Made by a program: the position numbers and the translations under genes. The notes under the pieces are model-generated. The model saw only the letters and a list, made by a program, of their open reading frames with translations. It did not search any database and was not told where the DNA came from. DNA of 41,619 nt, taken from a virus. The first letter of the stretch is position 1. Each line of letters begins with the position of its first letter. Of this stretch, positions 17,179 through 23,855 are shown one piece after another. The stretch is from positions 1 to 41,619 of IMG/VR virus record IMGVR_UViG_3300034690_000027; one strand, written 5' to 3'.

Positions 17179-17376
17179 TTAGAAGTTACCGAGGTTGATC
17201 GACGAGACGACTGGCCGGCGGGTTTTCTGCACGTCGTCCGATGCGCGCAGGCGGCGCAGCTCATCGCGTGCTGCTTTCGGATCGAACTCGACGGACACGC
17301 CGTCAGTCGTAATCCGTTTGGCGCCGCCTTGGGTGATTGCCTCGAGGTCAGCGATCTTCTCTGCGTTGTCGGCCAT
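17179..17376 (-). CDS. Head-tail connector, gpW-like
   Basis: 65 residues, matching the size (about 68) and pattern of lambda gpW: helix (NAEKIADLEAITQGGAK), a beta hairpin (RITTDGVSVEFDPKAA), then a helix with Arg-rich end (RDELRRLRASDDVQKTRR). gpW stabilises packaged DNA and prepares the head for the stopper. It lies between the large terminase module and the portal, the same place as W in lambda. Confidence 0.75.
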   Translation of the reverse strand: MADNAEKIADLEAITQGGAKRITTDGVSVEFDPKAARDELRRLRASDDVQKTRRPVVSSINLGNF

Positions 17377-17442
17377 GGTTTGAACCCGTGATGGAAAGAT
17401 GCCTCCCGGACGGTACTACCCCGGCCGCGGCGGCGGAATGTC

Positions 17443-17465
17443 GGTAATTCGGATCCCGAATTTCC
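17443..17465. repeat. GGAAATTCGG-ATC-CCGAATTTCC palindrome, copy 2
   Basis: Arms GGTAATTCGG and CCGAATTTCC around ATC, one mismatch from the copy at 15676. It lies 2 bp after the stop of the zinc-ribbon gene. Confidence 0.8.
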
Positions 17466-17467
17466 TG

Positions 17468-17740
17468 TCAGGCAGCCGGGCGGCGGCGGCCCGGTCGATT
17501 CTCGAAAAACCGGTCCTGTCGATGCTGGCCGCAATTTCGACATTTCGTGCGGCGCCACACAACATGCGTATAGGGCTTGCCGTCCTTGACGCCGTCGATG
17601 GGATGTTCGATCGTGGCCCAGTACGGTTCGCGCTCCGTGCTGCTACAAGCCTGGCACCGAGTCTTTTCACCAGTGACCGGGGGCAGTTTGACTGTTTTCG
17701 ATCCGGCCGGGCGGCCGCTCGCAATCTTTTTCTTCGGCAT
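17468..17740 (-). CDS. Small zinc-ribbon protein
   Basis: 90 residues from ATG at 17740, picked because GGAG lies 7 nt upstream; another ATG at 17746 overlaps the terminase stop (ATGA). A basic tail (MPKKKIASGRPAGSK) precedes a likely zinc ribbon with CQAC and CRNC pairs about 38 residues apart, the second followed by a basic stretch QHRQDRFFENRPGRRR. Its place directly after the large terminase suggests a packaging or DNA-binding helper. The family is not recognised beyond the metal site. Confidence 0.65.
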   Translation of the reverse strand: MPKKKIASGRPAGSKTVKLPPVTGEKTRCQACSSTEREPYWATIEHPIDGVKDGKPYTHVVWRRTKCRNCGQHRQDRFFENRPGRRRPAA

Positions 17741-17742
17741 GC

Positions 17743-19929
17743 TCATTCTCCAAAGTATCGTGGTCGCGACCGCAGTCGGGGCTTCTTGGGCTGTTGATGC
17801 TCGGGCAGGACGCAACCGACCATGGACGCACCTACCGCTGCGCCGGCCAGGCAGTCGTATTCGTGGTTGTCGGGGGCGCCGGGTTTGATTCGCCATTCGT
17901 CGGCTTTGCGGCCCTCGGCTTCCACTCGCGTCCGATCCTCCGCGCGGCAGTGCTCCGCGATCATGCGGTGCTCGGTCGTTGTGATTGGTCTGTCTTGGTC
18001 GGTCCGGCCCCAGAGGGAGAGGCAACCCCTATCGCCGGCGGCCACAGCAAACCGCGCGTGAACGAATGACTTCCAAAAATTTGTGTCGTAGATGCCGTGG
18101 CGGACAGCGGCTCGGCCTTCCGTCGTCTTTCGAATCCGCCAGTTCAGGCCACATTGTTCCCCAGGCTTCTTGGTCCACATGCCCATGGGCTTTTCGCTGG
18201 CCTTGACGCCGCGGCCGTGGGTTGGAAGCAAAATGGCTTTGTGCGGGGACTCGCGAACGAATTGGTAGACGACGTCGGTAGATTGGCCCCAGTTTGCGTC
18301 GATCATTAGTTTCTCGATCGACATGGCCATACCATCATCGCGGGGCCATTGCGTATTCACGAGCGTGTGCACCAGGTCGACCAGTCCGGCCCGCAAACGT
18401 CCCTCGAGACCAGTACCGCGGTACCGTCGCTCGAGCGTGTGACGTGCGTTCGAAAGCGTGAAGTAGCGTTGTTGCTGATCGGGCCAGGCTCCGTAGTCGA
18501 TCACGTAGCCCGTAAAATCCTGTGACCAGGCGGCGACGAGCCAATAAAGCAATTGCCCCTGCACGTCGATGAACGACGTCACGTGGGTGCACTCTTGCGG
18601 GATCAGACGTCGCTTGTATCCGTTGACCTTCGCGCAAATCTGCTCGACAGTAAGCAGCTCGCCGTCGGCTGCATCGTCTGGCGGGTCGTTTTGAAATTCG
18701 GATTCGAACGCAACCGGGTCATTCAGCTTGAGATTGACCGCGTGCTGCAGTGCCGACAGTTCGTCCGGGTTGTGCCGCGCGGGCCAAGCTACCCGGGCTC
18801 CGGTGTCCATGTCCTTGCGATGCTTTTTGTAGAACGCTGTCGCCGCCACGATCCCTCGATCGTTCGCCAGCTCTTCCGCTCGGAGCTCGGCGTATTTGTC
18901 CCACAGGTCCTGCCGCTTCGGCCATTCATAAATCAATCGCATCCGCTCGCCTTGCCACTGCGGATGAAGTTTGCGGTTCAAGATTCGATCGGCCATATCG
19001 CCGCGTTTGATCACAGTGCAAGGCAGGATCCCGGCAATCTTCTTGCTCGGGCCAGCGAGACCAATGATCGCGCCGGCGAGAATCGACTCACGTTGCTCGC
19101 ACTGCGATGGCGATCGGGCCGATTCGTCGGTCTGCCCGTCATCCAAAACGAATAGATCGGGACGAACGTTTTTGCCGTCTGGCCTAGCGTGCTTCATGCC
19201 GCGGATCCGACCGGTGATCCCGGCCACCTTGACGATCGTGCCGCTCGAGGCGGATCCCGCGATCGTCGGCATGACGAGCGTTTTGCCCTGCCATCCGATA
19301 TGTGTTCTCTCGCTCCGGTACAGCTGGCCGCGGCATCGATGAGAGATCCCGTCCAGGCAGCGAATCGGATAGCAGGCCTCGGGAAAATCAGCGAACAATA
19401 GATCGTTTGTCTCGAGATCGATTTTGATGCTTGCAAGCAACTCGAGAGCTGACGTTTCGTCCGATCCAATCAGGGCAATGAATTGCCGAAAGCCATAGAG
19501 GATGGCCCAATCGACGGCGACTTCCGCGCACGTTGTCTTCCCCGATCCGCGCGGCATGGCCATCGCGAACAAACCGCCTTCACGTACGGCCGTTTCAATC
19601 TTGGCGAGGACCTTCAAATGATCTTGCGACCAGGCGAGCTTGAATCGCTCGGGGAAATACGTCTCACAAAAGTACTGCAGCGATTTGCGTCCCCGGTCCC
19701 TGCGGGCCTGGTTCTCGACCGGCGGCAATTCACCAATATCACGCCCGGCACGTGTCTGCTCGCGATCGCGAGTAGCCGCTCGCTCGCGCTTGTGTTCGTA
19801 CGATTCGTGCAGATCCCGGCCGGGCGTTTCCCGGGAAATATCCTGCGGAGTCGCGGGATCCTTGCCGGCGGACGGCTTGCCCCGCGCGCGCTTTCGCGAC
19901 GAGGCTTTTGATGATGGCTTCCTTGCCAT
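17743..19929 (-). CDS. Terminase large subunit (GpA-like)
   Basis: 728 residues. It is the packaging motor: ATPase plus nuclease that cuts concatemers. A very basic N-terminal 80 residues is followed by Walker A PRGSGKTT (about residues 126-133) and Walker B DLFVLDD near 250. The nuclease half begins near residue 445 (VTSFIDVQGQLLYWLVAAW), the GpA-type signature with its catalytic Asp, and ends around NHEYDCLAGAAVG. ATG at 19929 has GAGGAAT immediately upstream. The codons of ISRET near the N terminus contain the palindrome TTTCCCGGGAAA. No clear small terminase was identified nearby. Confidence 0.92.
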   Translation of the reverse strand: MARKPSSKASSRKRARGKPSAGKDPATPQDISRETPGRDLHESYEHKRERAATRDREQTRAGRDIGELPPVENQARRDRGRKSLQYFCETYFPERFKLAWSQDHLKVLAKIETAVREGGLFAMAMPRGSGKTTCAEVAVDWAILYGFRQFIALIGSDETSALELLASIKIDLETNDLLFADFPEACYPIRCLDGISHRCRGQLYRSERTHIGWQGKTLVMPTIAGSASSGTIVKVAGITGRIRGMKHARPDGKNVRPDLFVLDDGQTDESARSPSQCEQRESILAGAIIGLAGPSKKIAGILPCTVIKRGDMADRILNRKLHPQWQGERMRLIYEWPKRQDLWDKYAELRAEELANDRGIVAATAFYKKHRKDMDTGARVAWPARHNPDELSALQHAVNLKLNDPVAFESEFQNDPPDDAADGELLTVEQICAKVNGYKRRLIPQECTHVTSFIDVQGQLLYWLVAAWSQDFTGYVIDYGAWPDQQQRYFTLSNARHTLERRYRGTGLEGRLRAGLVDLVHTLVNTQWPRDDGMAMSIEKLMIDANWGQSTDVVYQFVRESPHKAILLPTHGRGVKASEKPMGMWTKKPGEQCGLNWRIRKTTEGRAAVRHGIYDTNFWKSFVHARFAVAAGDRGCLSLWGRTDQDRPITTTEHRMIAEHCRAEDRTRVEAEGRKADEWRIKPGAPDNHEYDCLAGAAVGASMVGCVLPEHQQPKKPRLRSRPRYFGE

Positions 19930-19950
19930 ATTCCTCGAGCGGAGTTTAGG

Positions 19951-20148
19951 CTACGCGGCGGCCGGGTCAGCCAGTACGGCGACGTCCACGCCTTCCCATC
20001 CGCCATCTCGTGTTCTGTGCGGTTGGGCTTTGAGTCCCAGCTTCCGGAACGCCTGGCGACATGCCGCCCCTAGCGTTCGCGCGGTTACCATAACGCGAGA
20101 TCGTTGACCGACACCAATCAACCATTGCCGACGGGGCGCGCGGCTCAT
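19951..20148 (-). CDS. Small basic protein upstream of terminase
   Basis: 65 residues from ATG at 20148, with AAAGGAA 9 nt upstream. Basic N-terminal half (MSRAPRRQWLIGVGQRSRVMVTARTLG) and ending WEGVDVAVLADPAAA. It sits 21 bp before the large terminase, where a small terminase subunit is often found, but it is short and no helix-turn-helix is evident. Function unknown; DNA binding is possible from its charge. Confidence 0.6.
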   Translation of the reverse strand: MSRAPRRQWLIGVGQRSRVMVTARTLGAACRQAFRKLGLKAQPHRTRDGGWEGVDVAVLADPAAA

Positions 20149-20174
20149 CGTTCGGATTCCTTTCCGGATAACGC

Positions 20175-20315
20175 TTAGCGGAGCAATCGCACTGCACCGC
20201 CGACAATCAATACCATGACGCCGACGACGGCGAGCCACTCAAGCACCATCAGGAGCCGAGGCGTCAACGCAACCAGCGTCAGCCAATTCCCGAGACCACC
20301 CAACACGGCTCGCAT
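20175..20315 (-). CDS. Small membrane protein, holin-like candidate
   Basis: 46 residues from ATG at 20315; the ribosome site is weak. One strong hydrophobic helix (residues about 24-43, LEWLAVVGVMVLIVGGAVRLL) is preceded by a weaker one (LGGLGNWLTLVAL) and followed by a basic end. It follows the thioredoxin-like membrane protein gene by 23 bp and precedes the terminase module. Small size, two possible membrane segments and closeness to a secreted peptidase make a holin or pinholin role possible. That is inference. Confidence 0.5.
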   Translation of the reverse strand: MRAVLGGLGNWLTLVALTPRLLMVLEWLAVVGVMVLIVGGAVRLLR

Positions 20316-20338
20316 CGCGCGGCCGATTGGGCCAGGCG

Positions 20339-21382
20339 TTATTTCGCCGGGGTTGCGGGTGCTATTAGTCGGAGGTCGTTGATCAGGCCTCTGAAGAACT
20401 GGACCGCCTTGTAAACGCCTACCAAACCGCCGGCCCCGAGCAGCGTCAAGATCATCGTAAATAGCGTGCTCATTGCCGGGGCCGGGACGGTTGGAAGTAT
20501 CGACGGTTTTGGATTGGCCTTTTCCAGATCTTCCTTGAGCTTCTGCAGCTCGCGCCGCGTTTGCTCGGTTTTCCAATTGGCTTGCGCTTGTTCCACTGTC
20601 GCGTTCGCGGTCAGCTGACTTAGGATCCAATCGCCGTCCGCTCCCGGGCACGCTGCTCGCAGCTGCTCCGGAGTTGCCGTCAGCGCGACGGGTGGAATCT
20701 GTAACGCCGGCCCCACGGGATACGGTCCCGGTCCGGCGGGGTAAAAAGGCGATGGCTGAACCGGCGCTGGCGTGAACGCCGGCGGCGGATCGTAACGTTC
20801 AGCCTGCGATAATTGCCGGTACCCGAGCTGGATTTGATTCGCGCGATACAACTTTGCAACGTAACTCTTCAGCGCATTCGACATATCGGCGGCGAGCTTC
20901 GCCGGATTGCCATCGTAACCGGATCGCTGAAATACTACCGTTGACGCATCACCGTGCTCACCGCTTAGCGGCGGTTGCACGACAATGACGGGGAAAGAGA
21001 CTACGCCGTATTTCTGCAGCCTCCACCGCTGCGTGCCGTCCTCCGCTCGGACTTCGCCAAAATGTGCGTAGCTATTCTTTTGGTCGCCGGGGCGTGCCCA
21101 CGCTTGCAATTCCTTTGAGCTCGCCCAATCCCGTTTCAACTGTTCGCACGGGGCGCAGTTGCGTTGTGTAAAAATCGTGATGAACCATTTGTGCGAATCG
21201 TCTGCGGGCAATGCTAGGCTCGCGCCAATAGCATCTTCTTCACCTGCTTGGAAGCCGTCGCCAGTGTGGGTCACTGAATCGCCGCGGCGAATTACTTCGT
21301 CGACGTCCACCTGCGACTTCTTATCTTGGGACGTTGCCGTGCACGTCACGGCCAACAACAGAATCGCGAGGATTCGTTTCAT
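20339..21382 (-). CDS. Secreted, membrane-anchored thioredoxin-like protein
   Basis: 347 residues from ATG at 21382, with GGAGGGAG 6 nt upstream. Signal peptide at residues 1-18 (MKRILAILLLAVTCTATSQ). A thioredoxin fold begins near residue 64, with the redox pair C76-A-P-C79 in FTQRNCAPCEQLKRDW and a cis-Pro loop (VVSFPVIVV) downstream. A Pro-rich linker (about residues 220-265), a coiled coil (about 290-320) and one C-terminal membrane segment (about 313-340, ILTLLGAGGLVGVYKAVQFF) follow. The redox domain should face the periplasm or outside. It lies directly downstream of a secreted papain-like peptidase. Substrate unknown; it may keep the peptidase cysteine reduced. Confidence 0.75.
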   Translation of the reverse strand: MKRILAILLLAVTCTATSQDKKSQVDVDEVIRRGDSVTHTGDGFQAGEEDAIGASLALPADDSHKWFITIFTQRNCAPCEQLKRDWASSKELQAWARPGDQKNSYAHFGEVRAEDGTQRWRLQKYGVVSFPVIVVQPPLSGEHGDASTVVFQRSGYDGNPAKLAADMSNALKSYVAKLYRANQIQLGYRQLSQAERYDPPPAFTPAPVQPSPFYPAGPGPYPVGPALQIPPVALTATPEQLRAACPGADGDWILSQLTANATVEQAQANWKTEQTRRELQKLKEDLEKANPKPSILPTVPAPAMSTLFTMILTLLGAGGLVGVYKAVQFFRGLINDLRLIAPATPAK

Positions 21383-21408
21383 GGTTCGCTCCCTCCGTGT
21401 GAGCTGAT

Positions 21409-22047
21409 TTACCAGGTCCACCACGCTGCGTAGCGTGGCAACCGTGGCATAGGTGGATAATCTGGCACGACCACCCATTGGCCGCTCGCCAGATGTAAAC
21501 GTTGGAATTGCTCCCAGGTGTATTCGTCGATCTTCCGCGGGCTGTTGTTGTTGCACACGTACCATTTGTTCGTGCGCGGATCCCAGGCCCACAGGAATTG
21601 GAAGTGTCTGGTGCCCGCGCCGATCGCCGCGAATCGACCAGTCTTGGCCGCGTATCGCATCCAGTCCCACGTGCTCGAGCCGGTCACGTTGTAGACTTTG
21701 ATGTTTCGTTGGTTGCAGTAATTCTCGACCCGACTCGGCGAGCTCCCGCCATGAATCCCGGGCCCGTACTGGGAATCAAACAGCAGCATGGTCAACTCGG
21801 GCACGTTGACCTGCGCACCGTCCATGCCGAGTGAACATTGCACGCAGCTGCCATCGGGGTTGCGAAAGACGACGCGGATGTCCTCGGGCAGCTCAGCACG
21901 GTAGGCGTGTGGCGGCGGCTCCGCGGCCTGCAATTCACAACCGTGCGTCACGGCGATCACGATCGCAATCAGGAAAGCACTAATTGCGGTTGTGTCCGCC
22001 AACACCCCAACGAACGAATTCCCTAATCGTCTGCCCCATTTGATCAT
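21409..22047 (-). CDS. Secreted papain-like (C39-type) cysteine peptidase, putative
   Basis: 212 residues; AAAGGG stands 7 nt before ATG 22047. N-terminal membrane segment or lipoprotein signal (about residues 12-37, ending VTHGC), then a domain with a candidate catalytic triad: C68 (or C71) in NPDGSCVQCSLG, H148 in TRHFQFLWAW, and N166-168 in WYVCNNNSP. The KIDEYTWEQF segment after the Asn resembles the end of C39-like papain folds. It precedes the thioredoxin-like gene by 26 bp. It could act as the lytic or host-envelope peptidase. Triad placement is from pattern memory. Confidence 0.65.
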   Translation of the reverse strand: MIKWGRRLGNSFVGVLADTTAISAFLIAIVIAVTHGCELQAAEPPPHAYRAELPEDIRVVFRNPDGSCVQCSLGMDGAQVNVPELTMLLFDSQYGPGIHGGSSPSRVENYCNQRNIKVYNVTGSSTWDWMRYAAKTGRFAAIGAGTRHFQFLWAWDPRTNKWYVCNNNSPRKIDEYTWEQFQRLHLASGQWVVVPDYPPMPRLPRYAAWWTW

Positions 22048-22068
22048 CGACTGACCCTTTCCCCAGAG

Positions 22069-22311
22069 CTATGGAACGTACATTGCGGCCATGGTGTGAT
22101 GACTCGTTTGCTCCGGAAGTAGCCCCACTTCCTTTGCAAGTTCGACGCTGAGCCGAACGCCGTCTAAGCCGTAGCCACTATCCACAATCACGTCTGATTT
22201 GTTTAACCGGACACTCTGTCCAAAGTCCGGTGCGCAAGCATCCAAGCGCCGCGCCGGCGTGAAGAGCCAGCTGTCGCCGTCGTCTGCGAGTTTTCCGTAA
22301 AGCGTCAGCAT
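22069..22311 (-). CDS. Small protein, unknown
   Basis: 80 residues from ATG at 22311, 18 bp after the upstream stop, with no obvious ribosome site. Starts MLTLYGKLADDGDSWLF and contains a VRLNKSDVIVDSGYGLDGVRLSVELAKEVGLL section, a strand-strand-helix pattern. No family recognised. It leads the secreted peptidase gene by 21 bp and is presumably co-transcribed. Confidence 0.6.
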   Translation of the reverse strand: MLTLYGKLADDGDSWLFTPARRLDACAPDFGQSVRLNKSDVIVDSGYGLDGVRLSVELAKEVGLLPEQTSHHTMAAMYVP

Positions 22312-22329
22312 GGCGTAAGTGACAACCGT

Positions 22330-22782
22330 TCATTCCGCCGGTTCGTCGTTTTGAACGGCGAAAACAACGCTGCCCTTTTTTGCTTTGATTTTGATCGACC
22401 GCAGTCGCTTGAGCAGATCCTTTGCCTCAGCGATGCGCGACTCGGGAACGACGGGCAGTTCCTTTGTTTGCTCAAACTCTTTGGGCAACTTCGCCAGCAA
22501 TGATTTGCGTTGCGGCTCGTCGAGCTGCTCGAGCAAGTAGCCAACTACGTGATCAGTATCCGGCGCGGAACTCGAGGCGCTGTCTTGATCCTCCGCAACG
22601 CGAAGGTCACCCGAGAAGGGCACCTCGACTATGGCACGCCCAACGGTCGCACTGATAACGCCTTGAACGCGTGTTTCACCAACAGAGAGTTGGTCGCGAC
22701 GATAGCGCTTGCTCGCGAAGTACTCGAGAGCAGCAAATACAACAGATTCCAGGCGTGCTTGTTCCGCCGCAGAACGTCCCAT
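22330..22782 (-). CDS. First gene of the late operon, unknown
   Basis: 150 residues; GGAAG lies upstream of ATG 22782. The N-terminal half has a helix (AEQARLESVVFAALEYFASKRYRRD) and two strands. The C-terminal half is Lys/Leu-rich helical (AKLPKEFEQTKEL, AEAKDLLKRLRSIKIKAKKG). It is the first gene downstream of the terminator at 22886-22920, so it probably opens the late transcript. A small-terminase or late-regulator role could be considered but no motif supports either. Confidence 0.6.
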   Translation of the reverse strand: MGRSAAEQARLESVVFAALEYFASKRYRRDQLSVGETRVQGVISATVGRAIVEVPFSGDLRVAEDQDSASSSAPDTDHVVGYLLEQLDEPQRKSLLAKLPKEFEQTKELPVVPESRIAEAKDLLKRLRSIKIKAKKGSVVFAVQNDEPAE

Positions 22783-22885
22783 GGCTCATCGCTTCCATGC
22801 TTGGCCAAAAAAACGGACCGGGCGTCCTGCCCCCGCGTGGCATCCATGCCATGGTCCGCCGGATTCGACGGGCGGTACCCCAACG

Positions 22886-22920
22886 AAAAAAGGTGGTCCC
22901 CTTTTATCGAGGGGACCACC
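22886..22920 (-). terminator. Intrinsic terminator ending the accessory transcript
   Basis: On the minus strand a perfect 10-bp stem (GGTGGTCCCC / GGGGACCACC) with a 9-nt loop is followed at once by TTTTTT. It separates the accessory genes from the late operon. Confidence 0.9.
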
Positions 22921-23012
22921 TCGCCACCAAAGATATTAGCGGGTTAGAGAATAACGGGGAAGTGAAGTATTAGAGTTCGCAATGCAATCGCAAACAGCTG
23001 GCTTCCGCGAGT

Positions 23013-23038
23013 TGCAATCGGTCCGCAGCACCGATGCA
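23013..23038. repeat. GCATCGGT palindrome, copy a
   Basis: Arms TGCAATCGGT and ACCGATGCA with one bulged base and a 7-nt loop. Lies 62 bp downstream of the stop of the 63-residue gene (minus strand). Confidence 0.7.
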
Positions 23039-23099
23039 GATTTAGGCCAACCACGCGGCACGTTGGGCGATTCTCCTCATCCGCCGCGTGCCGACGTAG

Positions 23100-23291
23100 T
23101 TAGCCCTTGAGCTCGTGCAACACGCAGCCAAAAGATTCTTTCGTTTTCAGCGCCGCGAAATAGCCGCTGCCATCAATGACGCACGCAAACCAGTCTTTTG
23201 GCGGTTCCTTGTAGTCCTCCTTCATGTCAACCTTTTGACACGTTCCGAACCCCTCGATCTCGCGAGCGTCGCCATTAGAATCGAACGTCAC
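23100..23291 (-). CDS. Small cysteine-containing protein, unknown
   Basis: 63 residues from a GTG at 23291; no ATG is available in frame before an upstream stop. The sequence has well spread charged residues and three Cys (GTCQK, FACVIDG, FGCVLHELKG), and a central beta hairpin pattern. The ribosome site is weak. It is the last gene before the terminator at 22886-22920, and it lies downstream of the terminator at 23469-23500, so it needs its own promoter. Moderately sure it is real. Confidence 0.5.
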   Translation of the reverse strand: MTFDSNGDAREIEGFGTCQKVDMKEDYKEPPKDWFACVIDGSGYFAALKTKESFGCVLHELKG

Positions 23292-23520
23292 TGAATGCTT
23301 TTTAACCGATCCCTCGGAAACTGACCTAGCGGCGAATTTAGTGGGCCTCTAATATCCCAAAAGTGAGGCTGCTCCTCGACTCACTGGTGGCTGGCGAGTG
23401 CACTGAGATGGTGCGCGCGTCCCGTCCCAGGGTTCGTGGTGCAGCCTTTTTTCGTGCGCTAAACAAACAAAAAAGGCCCGGCGTCGTCACACGCCGAGCC
23501 TTAGTTAGCGCACGCAAAAT
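23292..23520. other. Non-coding stretch with plus-strand fold and minus-strand terminator
   Basis: Holds no supported gene. On the plus strand AGGCTGC (23366-23372) pairs perfectly with GCAGCCT (23441-23447), which is followed by T6; the 82-nt span does not fold as a normal tRNA (no T arm). The minus terminator at 23469-23500 and a tRNA-like gene follow. A small plus-strand RNA is possible. Confidence 0.45.
23469..23500 (-). terminator. Intrinsic terminator after the RHH gene
   Basis: On the minus strand the imperfect 10-bp stem AGGCtCGGCGT-like / ACGCCGgGCC with a 6-nt loop is followed by TTTTTT. It ends the transcript of the ParB-like and RHH genes. Confidence 0.85.
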
Positions 23521-23593
23521 GGGGTCGAAGCTCAAAGGATTGAGCAATCCATTGTCGACGGATCGGTTGTGGGTTCGAATCCCACCGACCCTA
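23521..23593 (+). tRNA. tRNA-like gene, anticodon GTC (Asp), candidate
   Basis: The 73 nt fold as a cloverleaf: 7-bp acceptor (GGGGTCG/CGACCCT with one G-U), 4-bp D stem GCTC/GAGC with GG in the loop, anticodon loop TTGTCGA giving GTC, and a perfect 5-bp T stem around TTCGAAT. Departures from normal: A instead of T at position 8 and an A-C mismatch closing the anticodon stem. No CCA is encoded. It is antisense to the 3' gap of the RHH gene and shares three bases with its stop. It may be a true tRNA or a tRNA-derived attachment site. Confidence 0.6.
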
Positions 23594-23779
23594 TTTTACT
23601 GCACCTTTAACGGTTGATTTTGCCTTGGAGATAACGACACGCCGGGCCCAAGTAGATATCTCGCATCCGTCGAGCGCAGCGGCTTGGCGAATCGCGTCGT
23701 ATTCAGCCCCCGTGAGGTACACCTTCAGCGTTGATGACTTGCGTTGATCGCGTGCTAATGGTGGCCGTCCACGTGGCAT
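23591..23779 (-). CDS. Ribbon-helix-helix DNA-binding protein
   Basis: 62 residues. After a basic arm (MPRGRPPLARDQRKSS) comes a strand, TLKVYLTGAEYDAIRQAAAL, then DGCEISTWARRVVISKAK: one beta strand and two helices, the Arc/CopG pattern. RHH dimers bind operators through the paired strands. It follows the ParB-like gene by 65 bp and is ended by the terminator at 23469. It could autoregulate that gene or act as a partition/centromere-binding partner. Targets unknown. Confidence 0.75.
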   Translation of the reverse strand: MPRGRPPLARDQRKSSTLKVYLTGAEYDAIRQAAALDGCEISTWARRVVISKAKSTVKGAVK

Positions 23780-23833
23780 ACGTCTTTTCCTGGGGCCGCA
23801 TTATGCCTTGACTTCACAAATTGGGCGAGTCCA

Positions 23834-23855
23834 ATCGGGCTGCGTCACCGATGCG
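23834..23855. repeat. GCATCGGT palindrome, copy b (degenerate)
   Basis: ATCGG and CCGAT arms, with the full GCATCGGTGA half on the minus strand. Lies between the ParB-like and RHH genes. Confidence 0.55.

Larger units (their letters stand above)
22783..23099. other. Gap between early/accessory and late genes
   Basis: 317 bp without a supported gene. It holds a palindrome copy (23013-23038), the strong minus-strand terminator (22886-22920) and about 100 bp upstream of the first late gene where a late promoter would be expected. I see no convincing -35/-10 pair there, so a phage-specific activator may be needed. Confidence 0.6.

Noticed and set aside
22629-22919. Minus-strand open frame of 96 residues overlapping the first late gene
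   Set aside because: It begins inside the terminator hairpin and overlaps a better gene in another frame with a ribosome site.
23366-23447. 82-nt fold with perfect 7-bp end pairing, possible tRNA
   Set aside because: No T arm or anticodon arm can be formed in the right places; kept only as a possible structured RNA.
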